Shown here one piece after another: positions 35,577 to 47,214 of a DNA stretch of 64,000 nucleotides. A model generated the notes under the pieces. It had not been told where the DNA came from. It did no database searches and saw only the letters and a program-made list of their open reading frames with translations. Made by a program: the position numbers and the translations under genes. The DNA is from Rotaria sp. Silwood1 (taxonomy: Eukaryota; Rotifera; Eurotatoria; Philodinida; Philodinidae): contig CAJNOP010000331.1 in NCBI GenBank assembly GCA_905250075.1, positions 62,001-126,000 on the forward strand, in the 5' to 3' direction. Numbering within the stretch: position 1 is the stretch's first letter; every line of letters starts with the position of its first letter.

Positions 35577-35765
35577 ATATGTTGCGGTCAAAATTAAAAT
35601 TCAGTCAATTCTAGCATTTGTCTAGGCAAAATTGAAATTTTCAATTTCGTCCAATATAATCTCAGTCAAAATTGAAATTTCAATTTCGCCTAGACAAAAT
35701 AAAAATCTCAATCTTGACTAGGCATTTTTAAATTTGACTGAATTTTAATTTTGACTACAACATAT
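35577..35765. repeat. Short foldback (MITE-like) element
   Basis: Terminal inverted repeats are ATATGTTGCGGTCAAAATTA on the left and TAATTTTGACTACAACATAT on the right, continuing inward as AAATTCAGTCAA/TTGACTGAATTT with hardly a mismatch over about 34 bases. The interior repeats the same vocabulary (GTCAAAATTGAAATTTCAAT, GCCTAGACAAAAT, TTTGTCTAGGCAAAATTGAA). It is about 189 bases long with no coding capacity. Confidence 0.85.
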
Positions 35766-36985
35766 ACACAATATATATGTGTTCATTCCTTTTTTCCATT
35801 TCTCCTTGATATGTACGACTTTAAGTGGGATGAACCATTTCTGCATAAACGAGAACAATTTCCCGATCGATTGATCCAATTGTCCACTGCTGGAGGAAAA
35901 GGCAAGGCTCAATGTACTTCAAGAAAAAATTGGAGTACCCATTTCTGATGTCTCACGTTTCTTCCTTGCTTGAAGCTCATCTGCTACCAGTTTAGCTGTG
36001 GTCAAGTAATTTATAGACGTCAATTTAGTTAAGGTGAATCTAGCCTTCTTTACAATTTCTGACAGTGTTAAACCAGTGGTAAAGACAAAACTTGGTTTTA
36101 TCTCCAGACTTGGGCAATATTTCAATCGTGAACTAAACTAGAAGTTATTTTTGTTTTATGTTTTAGATTAAATTATACTTCAATCGTATCATTATTGATT
36201 CTTTGACATGGCATCAAATAATACAGGTACAAAAGACTATTGTTTAAACAAGAAGAGGAATAGGTCAAAGATCTGATCACTTGTGAGAGATACCTTGACT
36301 AGTTTACCAATTCACATGCCGCAAAGTGATTGAAACTTAGGAATGTGAAAGATATGCGTTCAGCCAAGTATAGTTTAGAATATATTATGTGATGCTCAAA
36401 GTTAGGGACTACTTCTCAACATCTCATATAGAATGGTTCAGGAGATTCAAAATGAAAAAGTATTTCATTGAAATGGTTATTTTGAATATTTTCATTTAAA
36501 AAATCTTCTGAATTGGATTATTTAAAAAAAAATAGTGATTCTATTACTTTTGCAACATTCTCATCTTTGACCTTTCTCTAATCAGAATGTGTAGGATGAA
36601 GATTATCGTGTCTTATTTCCAACGTAACATAAATCAATGAACATGAGATCGAATGAACTTTTCGCAAGTTTAATACAAAGTCTTTCAAAGACCAAAGAAT
36701 CTTGAGTGTGGAAAAAGTTCATGTAAAATGATTATATATAGGCCGATAAAAAATTTAAGTAGGAAAAACTGTACGACGATATTTTCATTTCACGATTTCG
36801 AAGTATTTAGTATAATTTTAACACTGTTATTTTTTTATGTACAAATCATTTATACAAATCAGAAGCTTTCGAAATCATGTATGAATGTGTACGTCACATC
36901 ATTAGAATCTTCATTGATTTTTTTATGCCAGTCATTATTTTCCTATAGGAAATATTTCTTTAGCATGGTATAAAATACATTTGTA
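35766..36985. repeat. Dispersed repeat copy (35805-35905) and flank
   Basis: 35805-35905 is the second copy of the repeat at 6495-6600 (TCCTTGATATGTACGACTTT, then CCAATTGTCCACTGCTGGAG). It follows the foldback element directly. The rest to 36985 has only short frames and no supported gene. Confidence 0.5.
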
Positions 36986-36988
36986 TTG

Positions 36989-37860
36989 ATGATCTTCATT
37001 TCTTTCATTGTAGTCGTCATACTATGTTCCAATAATTGTTCTACTAAAGCTAAAATTTGGTGCAAAAAGTGTGAGATTAGTTATTGCTTGGAATGTAGCA
37101 ATATTGTTCATGCACCACCAGCCATAACCAATCATGAAAGGATATCCATAGATCAAAAACCATGGGAACCAATGCAATGCGACAAACACACAGATGAAAA
37201 AGAAAAATGGTGGTGTTACAATTGTAAGAAAGTGATCGGTCGTGACTGTCAATTGCTTGATCACCATAACCATAAGATTTTAGCCATTCTTGATATTACA
37301 AATGGCATAAAGAAGGAGGTCTGTATTCAATAGTCTGTATGTGTTTCTTTCACAAATCAATTTTTCGTCGAATTTAGATGAGTGATGAAATTGAAAATGT
37401 ACAATCATCTTTGGAGAAAGTTTTAAAAGATATGCGACAAATGATAAGTTCAAGTAGGAACATTAGCAAAGACAAACTCACTGAAGCATTTTCGTCTTTA
37501 CGTGCAATGATCGATAAGCGCGAAAGAGAGCTAAACCAAAGCATAGACGACATTGACAAAAAGAATAAGAAACTAATCCGAGATTATGAAGATAAATTGA
37601 ACAACGAAAAAAAGAAGCTCGATCAATTTGAAAAAGAATTTGCGAATATTCTTTCAAGAAATGATCTTGTAAAACTACTGCGAATGAAGCAAGCATTGAC
37701 CGACAACATCAAACAAATTGCACGAGATCTAGAAGAATTGAAACCATTTATCACAATCGATTACAGTATCGAACAGATCAATGAATTACAAACAACTCTG
37801 GATAATGTTCTCAACCATGTGAGAATCGTAGAAACACAAGGTAACTTATGTGTCATATAG
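36989..37860 (+). CDS. B-box zinc finger/coiled-coil (TRIM-like) protein, possibly partial
   Basis: Two exons are supported: about 36989-37318 and 37378-37860, joined in phase 0 (KKE/MSDEIENV). Residues from about 13 carry a degenerate B-box 1 (CSNNCSTKAKIWCKKCEIS, CLEC) and then a typical B-box 2: CDKH, WCYNC, DC and HHNH. A long charged coiled coil follows (SLEKVLKDMRQMISSSRN to LNNEKKKLDQFEKEFANIL). This is the B-box plus coiled-coil core of TRIM-type proteins, usually ubiquitin ligases or scaffolds. No RING finger is visible upstream, and the 5' exon may begin with an acceptor (TTCATTGTAG, 37007-37016) instead of the ATG at 36989. The donor-like ACACAAG/GTAACT at 37840 leaves room for further exons (NHL, TLDc or similar), but I found none downstream. 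Confidence 0.8.
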
Positions 37861-39306
37861 GACTTAATGTATTACGAATTTTGTCTGTGGGTGAAGTAAT
37901 GAAGGTCGTATAGAAATATTTGACAGACTGAGCCATCGATATATCCTACAATTTTTCTCAGGAAGAATCAATGGGATCGTATACGAGAATAGTTACTGTA
38001 ACCCGCTAATGACTCCATGAAGAAATAGCAGAAAATTGATGAATTCCAACATCATTTAGTGAACTATGGATACATTCATATTTCTCAATGCAGAAATCTT
38101 CGACTGAATCCTATAGGAAATCGTTATTTTCGAAAAGCAGACTATTTTTGATGACATAGATTAAACTATGGTTCTAGATTGTGAACAAACTACTTTCATC
38201 TTTGTTTAACTGTATTTCCATATCTATTCATCATTGAAATAGCTCCTTTAGAATATAAAACTAAGTTTAAGATAGAACTCCAAAAATAATTATTGATCAA
38301 CGACATCAAAATATAGGAAAAGTTGAAATTTAAGCGACCAAAGATAGTTGTGGATTATTTTCATTCTTCGAGCTTGTGAGACAATAGACTCGAGTCATTA
38401 TTGATACTTTAATGAGTTTCATCCTTCAAACAGGATAGAAATTTCATGTTTTTCGCTTATAAATGAAAACTCTGAAAGGAATACCAATTTCTTATCAAGA
38501 AAATGGAAATTTTATTCACGGGAAACAGGTACCCTAATTCATATCTAGTATCAACCAAATGCTTCGAAAGACTTTTAGTTTCTATTGAAATGAGAAGTAA
38601 TGTATCAAGTGCTTCACTGCAATAAGCTACTCAAGTTATAATTTATATGATAAGCATCGGATTAAGCTCAAAATGATGTGATATAGAATATTAGGTGGAG
38701 AATTCCGAAAAAAAAGTAATTACCGATAATTAATAGCGAACCTTATAAAACATATGATCTGAAATTTCTTTTTAAAATGAAAAGTATTAGATTCAGAAAT
38801 TTTTTAGGAAGTTGTATCAAAACCAATTCCAGTGAAAAATAATTTAAAACAAGAATAAAAAATTTTTATTAATAGTATCCATCTGTGTAATCAAAGATAA
38901 CAGCTATTTAGAAAGAAATAATCAAGTATTCATTACTAACCATTCGAATTTGCTTTATAACCTTGATTAAAAAGTAATAAATAAATCATTTTAGTAACTT
39001 TTTTTGATGCAAAGAATTGTTTTTGTAGTAAGAGACAATTTAACATGAATTTATTCACAGCTCATTATTCCGCAATACTAAAAGCTAATTTTTCTTTCTA
39101 TGTCGTTGAAAACTCAAGTTTTTCTGGAAGCAAGTAGATCTATCGAGTGTGAGTGCTCTCTTCATTTATATCCATGCTCCACGATAAATAATAAACGTTT
39201 ACTACTATAAGAACAGCGTCATATTCAGAAGCACTTGATTTTCATATGCTAAATAGTGGCATGGAACTTTCAAATTTTTACAAACTTAAGTTTTTTTTTC
39301 TTCTAG
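37861..39306. other. Intergenic, no gene seen
   Basis: AT-rich DNA with no open frame of note, although extra exons of either neighbour could hide here. Confidence 0.4.
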
Positions 39307-41132
39307 GATATACTTTACCGATGAGAAATTCACAACCATATGGACCACGAATGAATCCTTCATCAGTAAATAAAATTTATTGAATTTTTTTTCCATAATA
39401 AAATATTTTTCGTATTTTAGTATATTAATCAACAAATGACTAATGATTATACTCAATCATTTTATCTTTCTCAAGCATTTTCAGAAAATGCATACATACC
39501 TACAAATAATCTACGACTTATGGTTAGTCTCTCAAGAAAACAATAATAAATCTAATCTTTATTTATTTAGAATTCTTCATCAAATGAAACTATGCCTAAT
39601 TATCCACATTTAATCCCATCAAATGGATTTCAATCAACATATTCAACTGGAAATAATAGTCTTTCATTAGGATCAACTGTTTATCTACAACAATTTTTCC
39701 AACGTAAATTTCCTTTTTACAAAAATAAATAAATAAAATTTCTTTCGTATTATATTTTTTTAAATAGCTTACTCAATACCAGCAAATTATTCAGGACCAC
39801 AAGGATTACCACCGCTATCACCATATGCAATTCCTAATTTACAACAACTAACACAACTAACTCAACAATCACAAGTAGAAAGATTGTGAAACAAAAAAAG
39901 CAAAAAACAAAAAAGAATTGTTTTATTATTATAGACTAATCGGTCAACTGTACCAAAATTCCAGCTTGCAATACCACAAGCAAATCCATATGCACAACCA
40001 GTACTTCCAGAAAAACGAAAAAAAACTCCATTAACTATTGTTGATCCAGTATCACATAAAAAAGTTGAAGTTTTTACTAAACAATCGACACATACATCAA
40101 TGACAACAGCAATAGCATCAGAATTATTTCCACACATACCACATGAAACATGTTTAACAGAATCGACAACTACAGATTCAATTATATCAAATTCAAAACA
40201 GATAATTGATAAAAGTAAAACACAACCTCAAGTTGATGTTCAACGACAAATTGCCGACAAACTAGTCGATTCTTCCAATGTTCAAACAGATAATGTATAA
40301 AATCAGCCCATTACATATTCTTCAAAATTAAGATTTTACATGTCTTTTTATTTATTATCAGAAAAACAATATTAATATTTGATTCAGATATGAGGAGAAA
40401 AGACAAAATAGGAGTGAAAAATAATTCCATCAGTTAAATTTTATTTGAAGTATCAGCCAATAAAAGTCACGATAATGCTTGTGTGAGTATCTGTTAGAGT
40501 AGATTGGTGTAAGTATATATGTATAGTTGTGTACAAGACAAACGAATAAGAAAATTTTCATTCGATTCAATTTGTTTTTGGTCTCTAATAAGTAATCATA
40601 GTACGACATAGAGAAGGACGACATTTAAGTGTTCATTTTCTTTTCAAAAGATATATATGTATATAAGAAAAATTTCAGAAAAAAAAATTCGGTTAAACAT
40701 TGTGCATGTCAACGAATTGATTCTCGAAATTATCACTTGTCGAAATTCTGTTTTATTACTATTTAGTCTTATGGTGATCCAATACTAGTCGCCAATGAAG
40801 AAATTAATTCAAATCAATCGGAATCTGAATCTACATTATTAGACTGTGTTGCAAAACCAACAACAACAATAATAAATCATGATAAATCTCAAGCAGCATC
40901 AAATCAACGTTTACGATACAATCGTCATGAACTTTTACGTATTCGCGATAGTTCAGGACCATTTGCAATTCCACTTAATCTTCCTGATCTTAATAGTGTT
41001 CTTAGTCGACGTGATAATAATAATCCACATTATTCCTATAGAGGTCAGAGATCCGATACTCGCCGAGTTTTCTCGCCTCGTCTCGTGACAAGCCAAGGCG
41101 GCATTCTTCGTACTAATGCGAGTACGCGTTGA
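39307..41132 (+). CDS. eIF4G N-terminal-like protein with an eIF4E-binding motif, six exons
   Basis: Exons 39307-39365 (ATG at 39321), 39421-39522, 39571-39703, 39768-39874, 39935-40294 and 40767-41132 join through GT-AG introns with matching phases into about 370 codons. The N-terminal half is low-complexity Gln/Pro/Ser/Asn-rich (SGPQGLPPLSPYAIP, LQQLTQLTQQSQ). It then reads KRKKTPLTIVDPVSHKKVEV, comparable to the conserved I-x-DP stretch of eIF4G N-termini, and near the end RYNRHELLRIRDS, which fits the eIF4E-binding consensus YxxxxL-phi (Y-NRHE-LL). Those two blocks in this order are typical of eIF4G between the PABP-binding region and the MIF4G domain. The frame then ends 60 codons later with an Arg-rich tail. 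MIF4G, MA3 and W2 domains are absent here and downstream. It may be a truncated eIF4G paralogue acting as an eIF4E-binding competitor. AATAAA follows at 41170. Confidence 0.75.
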
Positions 41133-42377
41133 CCGTGTGACTCGACTACTTACAATGTAACTTTTGGGGAATAAATAGGATATCTCTAATAACACCTCTT
41201 GATTTTATTGTAGATTATTTACATTGGTGATGAAGTTTAAATAATTGCGACAATAAATATGTACATATGCATACATATTGTTATCTATTCAGTCTAGTTG
41301 AGCGATTTTATTTATTTAATTCTCAGTGCGAATTTAATAGTGCACCTTGGTTATGGTATGATTCTTCAATAATGTACAATATAAATTTAACTATAGATAC
41401 GCACCATGTCTCGACAAACTGTTGTTCTTTTCCTTGGGAGCATTATCGATATTTCACAAAAGATTTATTCAGATTCTCATAGTGCTAGTCATATGCTATC
41501 AAATAACGACTGATCGAGAAGCTTTTTCACAAAATCTTTGTCCTTTTTTTAACTCTCTTCAAAAAGTATTGTAGGTGAATGGAAAACTATGGATTGAAAC
41601 CACAATTTTATGGTTCTCTCGAACACAGGTTCACAAATTGTGTATCTGTTTTTATTCGAGAACAGCGATGAAATCTTTGAAAGACCTAAAAAAATTAGTT
41701 TGGACGAGTCAGTCGGAACAAAGTTTCTGGACAGTTTTTTGTTCATATTCGACTTGCTTGAAAGTATTCCATACGAATAAAGAACTGTGGGTTGAAGCTA
41801 GAATTTAGTGCTCGTTCTAAATATGGGCTCAGAAATTGTACATCAGGTTTTGTTCAAGAGTAGTGAGGAGATCTTTATATATTCTGAAAAATTGGTGTGA
41901 CTAGCGGACTGTCAAACATGTGCTAGCTTCCGCAAATCCCTTTAGAAAGGTGCTAAAAATGGTTGAATTTGGTAATCCTGTAGAGCGAACAATTCTTCAC
42001 AAAATATGATCTCGAAATAAAATGTTGCTTTTGCACAAGTGAAACAATCACGGCTTGGACAAGCGTAAAGCGATGGCGTTTTGGCCACAGTTTTATTAAC
42101 TTTTCTCATCAATCGGGTTACCCAGAAGGTTCGTTCTTTCGTTGGAAGATGTGCCTCTGTCTTCTCCGAAATCTCTGAAAATATGAGCTCGTTCTAAAAT
42201 TAGAGCAAAAATAGATGACGCAACGCGATGACGAAAAAAGGACAAAAAGTTGAGGATGACGTGTGTGTTCTTTATTTTCCTGCGAATGTGTGCTGTATTA
42301 AAAGAAACATTGTATAGACGTTTTGTAGCCAACAGTTTGAGGTATCCAACGGAAAAAAATTCTTTAAACAGACTTGA
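41133..42377. repeat. Intergenic with a diverged tandem duplication (about 41575-41945)
   Basis: Two neighbouring stretches, from about 41575 and about 41785, share a series of phrases in order (CTATGGATTGAAACCAC against CTGTGGGTTGAAGCTAG; GGTTCACAAATTGTGTATC against GGCTCAGAAATTGTACATC; TTATTCGAGAACAGCGATGA against TTGTTCAAGAGTAGTGAGGA). Each unit is about 210 bases. No intact gene is visible. Confidence 0.5.
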
Positions 42378-42487
42378 GGGTCTGGGTGTGCGCGCGCGTA
42401 TGGTTATTCCATTCAAACACACGCACACCCGACACGCATATACACCGACACCCACAGGCACTCACACACCTCACACCCACACCCTGC
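42378..42487. repeat. TGTGGG hairpin locus
   Basis: GAGGGTCTGGGTGTGCGCGC on the left; the right arm runs ACACACGCACACCCGACACG to CACACCCACACCCTG, with degenerate units. The central GCGCGCGC is unusual for this AT-rich window. Confidence 0.75.
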
Positions 42488-43880
42488 TGTAAACCCACTG
42501 ATATAGGGTCATTGTATTTTTATTTCATTTTTTCTTGAGAGTATCTTATTTTACCTCTATTTTTCTATAGAAGTTGGGAAAAATACAAACAAAATAGAAT
42601 AAATTTTTAAAAGATAAAACTAAATATCTAATGGACCTACATCATAGGATTTATAGGTCGAATCCGTTTCTAGCCAACACACAAGCAGGTAATCCTTTAA
42701 GACCGAATATTACAATGAGACAAACGTAGTAATATTTTTATCAATAATGAAAAATGGTTTCTCAATAATAAGAATGAAATTCAAAATATTTTTAGCTACG
42801 TTAATTATTATATCGCTTTTGCTAAGTGTCTGTTGCATTCAAGATACGATATTGAGTTATCTTTTAAACTTGTCCATAATAAGAAGGGTTCCATTTATTT
42901 GTCTGCTTCGACCATGCATATAGTTGAAGATATTTAGATAATAACTGTGAATGTTATTAAATTTATCTAGTAATAATTCTATTTGCATCTACTTTTCTTC
43001 AAATTTTCAGATGCAGAGTTTTAGATGTCATTTTACATTATCTAATTTCTGAAAATCAAAAAAAAAAAGAAATATGTAGTTGATTATGATGATTAAATAA
43101 ATACAGAAGCGTGCTTTTCCTTTCCAAAATGGATACTTTTATTCGATAATAGAAATGAATTTCCCTACGTAAACGAAAATAAAAATGTTTTAACAACTTG
43201 AAAAAACTCTAAAATCCTTTCTGGAAAGCATATCTATCAATTATTTTTGTTTGAATCTAGTTTCGACTGGAAGCTGACATTGTGAAAAATTTGCAATCAG
43301 TTCACTATATATAATACAGTGCATACTTCGATTGATTTTTAAAAAATTGAGTTTTGTTTTATATTTTTTTTTATAAAATAATAAATATTTATGAATGACA
43401 GTCTATATACTGTCAATGTCACCTAGTTGAAAGATCATGCATATCAAGAGAGCGTCCATGAGGGCACCGAGGAACCGAGGCACTGGTCAAAATTTTAATT
43501 TTTGATTTTTTTATGTGCGTTAGAAAGGCCATAGTCTAAAACCATCAAACCTAAATCTTTAGCTCATTTCGATGCACTATAGTAAAGTTAGCTAATACCG
43601 ACTTCTGCGCATTGTCAAGTTATTATCAAAAAAAAAATAGTCGAAAATTGTACCATAAATGTTTATTATGATAATGCTTCAACAAGACAGAGAATTTCTT
43701 CGTGAAATATACTTAAAGATAGAGCATTAATCGCTGAAAAAATGGAGCTATTTCAATTATTATATATCATCTGTTTACTGGATTTTTTAGTCCAATATGA
43801 GTCAGAAATGGTCGATTTTCGACATTATAACTGTTACTAGTTTCGAAAATCAAAAAATGTCATGCTGAATTTGATTTATA
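42488..43880. other. Intergenic, no gene seen
   Basis: AT-rich DNA; a short GC-richer patch at 43450-43480 (GAGGGCACCGAGGAACCGAG) has no identified role. Confidence 0.4.
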
Positions 43881-44640
43881 TTATGCAGCTTTTGATTCTC
43901 TACAAAATAATAAGAAAATGTTGCAAAGAAGAAGTTGGTGTTCAAGGTGAAACGGGGCTCACAAATATCTTTTTCTTAGTAATTTTTAATGATTTTTCGA
44001 AAGAAACAAAAGTTTTTTGGTGGTTTTCGTTGACAAGACACATTTGTAAGCCAAAATGACTGTAATATTCGGAATCAGCATGAAAACTACGTCGAATCGA
44101 ATAAATTCTAGAGATACTTTTTCTTAAGAAAAACTAACCTCTAGAGAACCACAGGTGATTTTTGCTTANNNNNNNNNNNNNNNNNNNNNNNNNNNNNNNN
44201 NNNNNNNNNNNNNNNNNNNNNNNNNNNNNNNNNNNNNNNNNNNNNNNNNNNNNNNNNNNNNNNNNNNNTTGTAAGCCAAAATGACTGTAATATTCAGACG
44301 TAGCATGAAAAACTACGTCGAATCGAATAAATTCTAGAGATACTTCTTTTTAAGGAAAACTAACCTCTAGAGGACCATAGGTGATTTTTGCTTAGAAAAA
44401 AAAGTATCTCTAGAATTTATTCGATTCGACGTAGTTTTTCATGCTAAGTCTGAATATTACAGTCATTTTGACTTACCAATGTCTTGTCAACGAAAACCAC
44501 CAAAAAAGTTTTGTTTCTTTTGAAAAATCATGAAAAATTACTAAGAAAAGGATATTTGTGAGTCCCATTTCACCTTGAACGCCAACTTCTTTTTGCAACA
44601 TTTTCTTATCATTTTCTAGTGAATCAAAAGCTGCATAACA
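43881..44640. repeat. Palindrome with internal duplication and a 100-N gap
   Basis: The left arm 43881-44168 is the reverse complement of about 44399-44640 (for example TTCAAGGTGAAACGGGGCTC against GAGTCCCATTTCACCTTGAA). After the N gap (44169-44268), 44269-44395 repeats 44048-44168 in direct orientation (TTGTAAGCCAAAATGACTGT to GTGATTTTTGCTTA). Either the element has a duplicated inner segment, or the assembler failed to join two alleles or overlapping contigs. No coding content beyond shadows. Confidence 0.8.
44169..44268. other. Assembly gap (100 N)
   Basis: A 100-N block inside a palindrome, flanked by directly repeated sequence on its two sides. Confidence 0.95.
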
Positions 44641-46177
44641 GGGTTGCCACCTCTTCTGCTTTTTTCAGATATCTTATCTATTATATTTTTAACCAACATT
44701 TGTTATATTATACCATATCATTCTCTTCAACGTGAAGGCAAATTCTTATCAATATTTGGTGACATTTTGTCTTATTCTTATTCTATGGTAAGCATAATTC
44801 TTATTTCCCACTGGTTGTGAAAGTAAGCAAATGTTTGGCATCATTCTTCAGCAAGTTTTCATCTCTTGCTAGCAAAATAGTGTCAAACATAAAACATCCA
44901 GCGGCGAGAAAGTTCTGGGACAAATATCATTCTATTCGTCCATTAACTTTTCTTTTTAGTTCCAAATAATATCAATGGAAACAGCTTGAAAAACTACCTA
45001 TTGTAGATATGTTTTCGTGTCGAAGATTATATTTATCAAATTTTTTTCATGAAGAGATTTTTCGCTGTAACAATGCTAGCGGTCTAAACAAAACTGTTAA
45101 AAAACTACTATAAAAGAGGAGAAATCGGGGCTTTTTAGCTCGTTTTGAAAAGCAAAATAAATTCAACGAAACAACATATTTTTGACTCTCTAATACATCA
45201 AACAACGTATTACAGGTAACAACAAAATAGAAATCTAAAATTTCTAAACACAATCGAAAAATGGATGGGTAAATAGAACGCAAATCGGCCAAGAGCTTCT
45301 TGTCACTGAATATTATAATGGGTAATGCAAAAGTTTTTGCACAAATGTCCTTTCATTTTTCATCTACTAAAAGACGTTTCGGAAAATGGAAAATATCTAT
45401 TTATAATCTACATCGAAAGAGGTTTCTAACTGTGTGTTCAAAATTTTATTATCGTGCTTTGTCTTTGAATAACAAGCTCATCATTGAATGGCATTAAACG
45501 GTAATTTGTAAAGAAGAAAACAGTTTGTACATCTTTTCAAACTTTGACGAAAACAACTTCTATTGAAAGATCAAACTGTGACTTGCCTAACAGACTATAG
45601 AACAGACTTTTTTCAACAAAATGAGGTGTTGTTGATTATTTTTTTGTAGCAACAACCGAGCAAATGTTTAAATTATTCAAAGCCTAGGTTTTGTTTTGAG
45701 AAATAGTGTTTCCAGCGAAATAAGCATAGTGTTCGGAGAAATGACGATAAATTCGAATTCATTTGTGATATAACCTGTTTCAAAACGTCGTTTTCTAGAG
45801 AACTGTCTGCTTTACAAGCGTCCATAATCCAAAATAGTTCTAGTAACAATTTAGTAGTTCTACGCTGATCCGAAAGGAAAAGCTTTTGGTCCTGTTCAGA
45901 TCAAATTTTTGTATGTTTTAAAGATTCGGCCATTGCTCGGAAGTCAGGGTCGATTAAAAAGTTTTTAGTGCGTAGTGAAAAAGCTCTTCAAATGTAGAAC
46001 ACGAGAAGCTATTTTTGTTTTTTTCTAAAATATTCTTTGGTAAAAAAAAACGTGGATTGGCATATGCTTAGGAACAGGCCTGTTATCTGATATTCACAAG
46101 CTACTTTTTACTGCCATACAAAGATGTGATTGGTGCTCAGAGACAAGACACGATAAAAAAAATGTGAACACACAGTT
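44641..46177. other. Intergenic, no gene seen
   Basis: No supported gene; short frames at about 45047-45292 and 45300-45497 lack motifs. Confidence 0.4.
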
Positions 46178-46432
46178 AGAGGGTGTGGGTGTGGGTATGG
46201 GTGTGGATGTGGGTGGATGTGGCTGTGGCTGTGGGGTGTGGGTGTGGGTGGGTGTGGGCGTGGGTGGGTGTGTGGGTGTGGGTGTTGGCATTGATGTGGT
46301 TGTGGGTGTTGGTGTGCGTGTGGGTGTTGGCATTGATGTGGTTTTGGGTGTGCGTGTGGGTGTTCGCATAGGTCTTGGTTTCAACCATCTCTGAGAGCAC
46401 ATCGACCCACACGCACACCCACATGCAACTGC
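46178..46432. repeat. TGTGGG hairpin locus, longest G arm
   Basis: GAGGGTGTGGGTGTGGGTAT opens about 190 bases of variant units, including a higher-order repeat of GTGTTGGCATTGATGTGGTT (at 46279 and 46326). The locus ends with ATCGACCCACACGCACACCC. The long open frames read through here on both strands are artefacts of the repeat. Confidence 0.9.
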
Positions 46433-46475
46433 AAATTAAAAACAAATGGTTAATTTCTCAAAAGATTTATGCTTC

Positions 46476-46745
46476 CGGGTGTGGAAACGAGTTAGTGGCG
46501 GAGCCAGGATTTTGAGCTGGGAGGGGGCTCAGCCCTCTCTGAAGCACCGTTGAGCTCCGGTTGGCAAATAAAATACATGGTTTAAAAATTTTCCTGAGAG
46601 GGGCTCAAAGGTTTCCTGGAGGTGGGGGGGGCTCAGCCTTCCAGTCCACCTCTGGCTCCGCCACTAAAACGAGTACAGGTGTTCAGTGTAGATTCGGCAA
46701 AAGTAGAATTGCGTCCACATTGATACTCATACTCATACCCACAGC
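46476..46745. repeat. TGTGGG hairpin locus split by a MITE
   Basis: With the element at 46493-46666 and one target duplication removed, GGGTGTGGAAACGAGT continues directly into ACAGGTGTTCAG and reaches CATACTCATACCCACAGCG. The hairpin locus is therefore older than the insertion. Confidence 0.7.
46493..46666. mobile_element. hAT-like non-autonomous element (MITE) with 8-base target duplication
   Basis: Ends TAGTGGCGGAGCCAGGATTT and CCTCTGGCTCCGCCACTA are inverted repeats. The flanks 46485-46492 and 46667-46674 are both AAACGAGT, a perfect 8-base duplication, the hallmark of the hAT superfamily; TIRs beginning with a GTGGCGGA-like phrase are common in hAT MITEs. At 174 bases it has no gene and must be moved in trans. 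The perfect duplication suggests a fairly recent insertion. Confidence 0.9.
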
Positions 46746-47040
46746 GAAATCGAAAAAGTGCTGTTTTACCATACTGTCGATATTCATTTCAATTAAACCC
46801 CTCGTCATAATAAATGACCCCGGGTCTTCTATGATGTTCCACCAAAATTTTTGAAATTTTGGCCCATTTCTGCTGACGATAACACGAAATTACTATGGAG
46901 CGACCGCCCTGGAGAAGCGTTCTTCGAAAGTGGGCAGGTCTTCTTATATGGAATGGTCTTCTATTATATCAGCGAGTTTGTAACAAATTAGCTCTAATGC
47001 ATCGCATTCGATCCAAGCTGGATGATCTCCAAAACAGGAT

Positions 47041-47214
47041 GTCGGTGTGGGTGTGGATGTGGGTGTGGTGTGGTCTAAGAGAATATATACACCCACACCC
47101 ATACTCCACATACCCACCCGCACTCACATCCATGCCGCACATCCGCACCCACCCACACGTACATACTCAGACCCACACCCAGCCGCCCACACCCACCCAC
47201 ACCCACACCCCGCA
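47041..47214. repeat. TGTGGG hairpin locus
   Basis: TCGGTGTGGGTGTGGATGTG, linker GGTCTAAGAGAATATAT, then over 120 bases of C-rich units (ACACCCACACCCATACTCCA to CACCCACACCCACACCCCGC). Confidence 0.85.

Noticed and set aside
36989..39306. Additional TRIM-type C-terminal domain (NHL, B30.2 or TLDc) downstream of the coiled coil
   Set aside because: No frame between 37861 and 39306 shows such motifs.
46094..46445. Long overlapping open frames on both strands (Thr/Pro/His-rich or Val/Gly-rich)
   Set aside because: They are six-base repeat read-through in the TGTGGG locus, open in several frames at once with no start context or motif.
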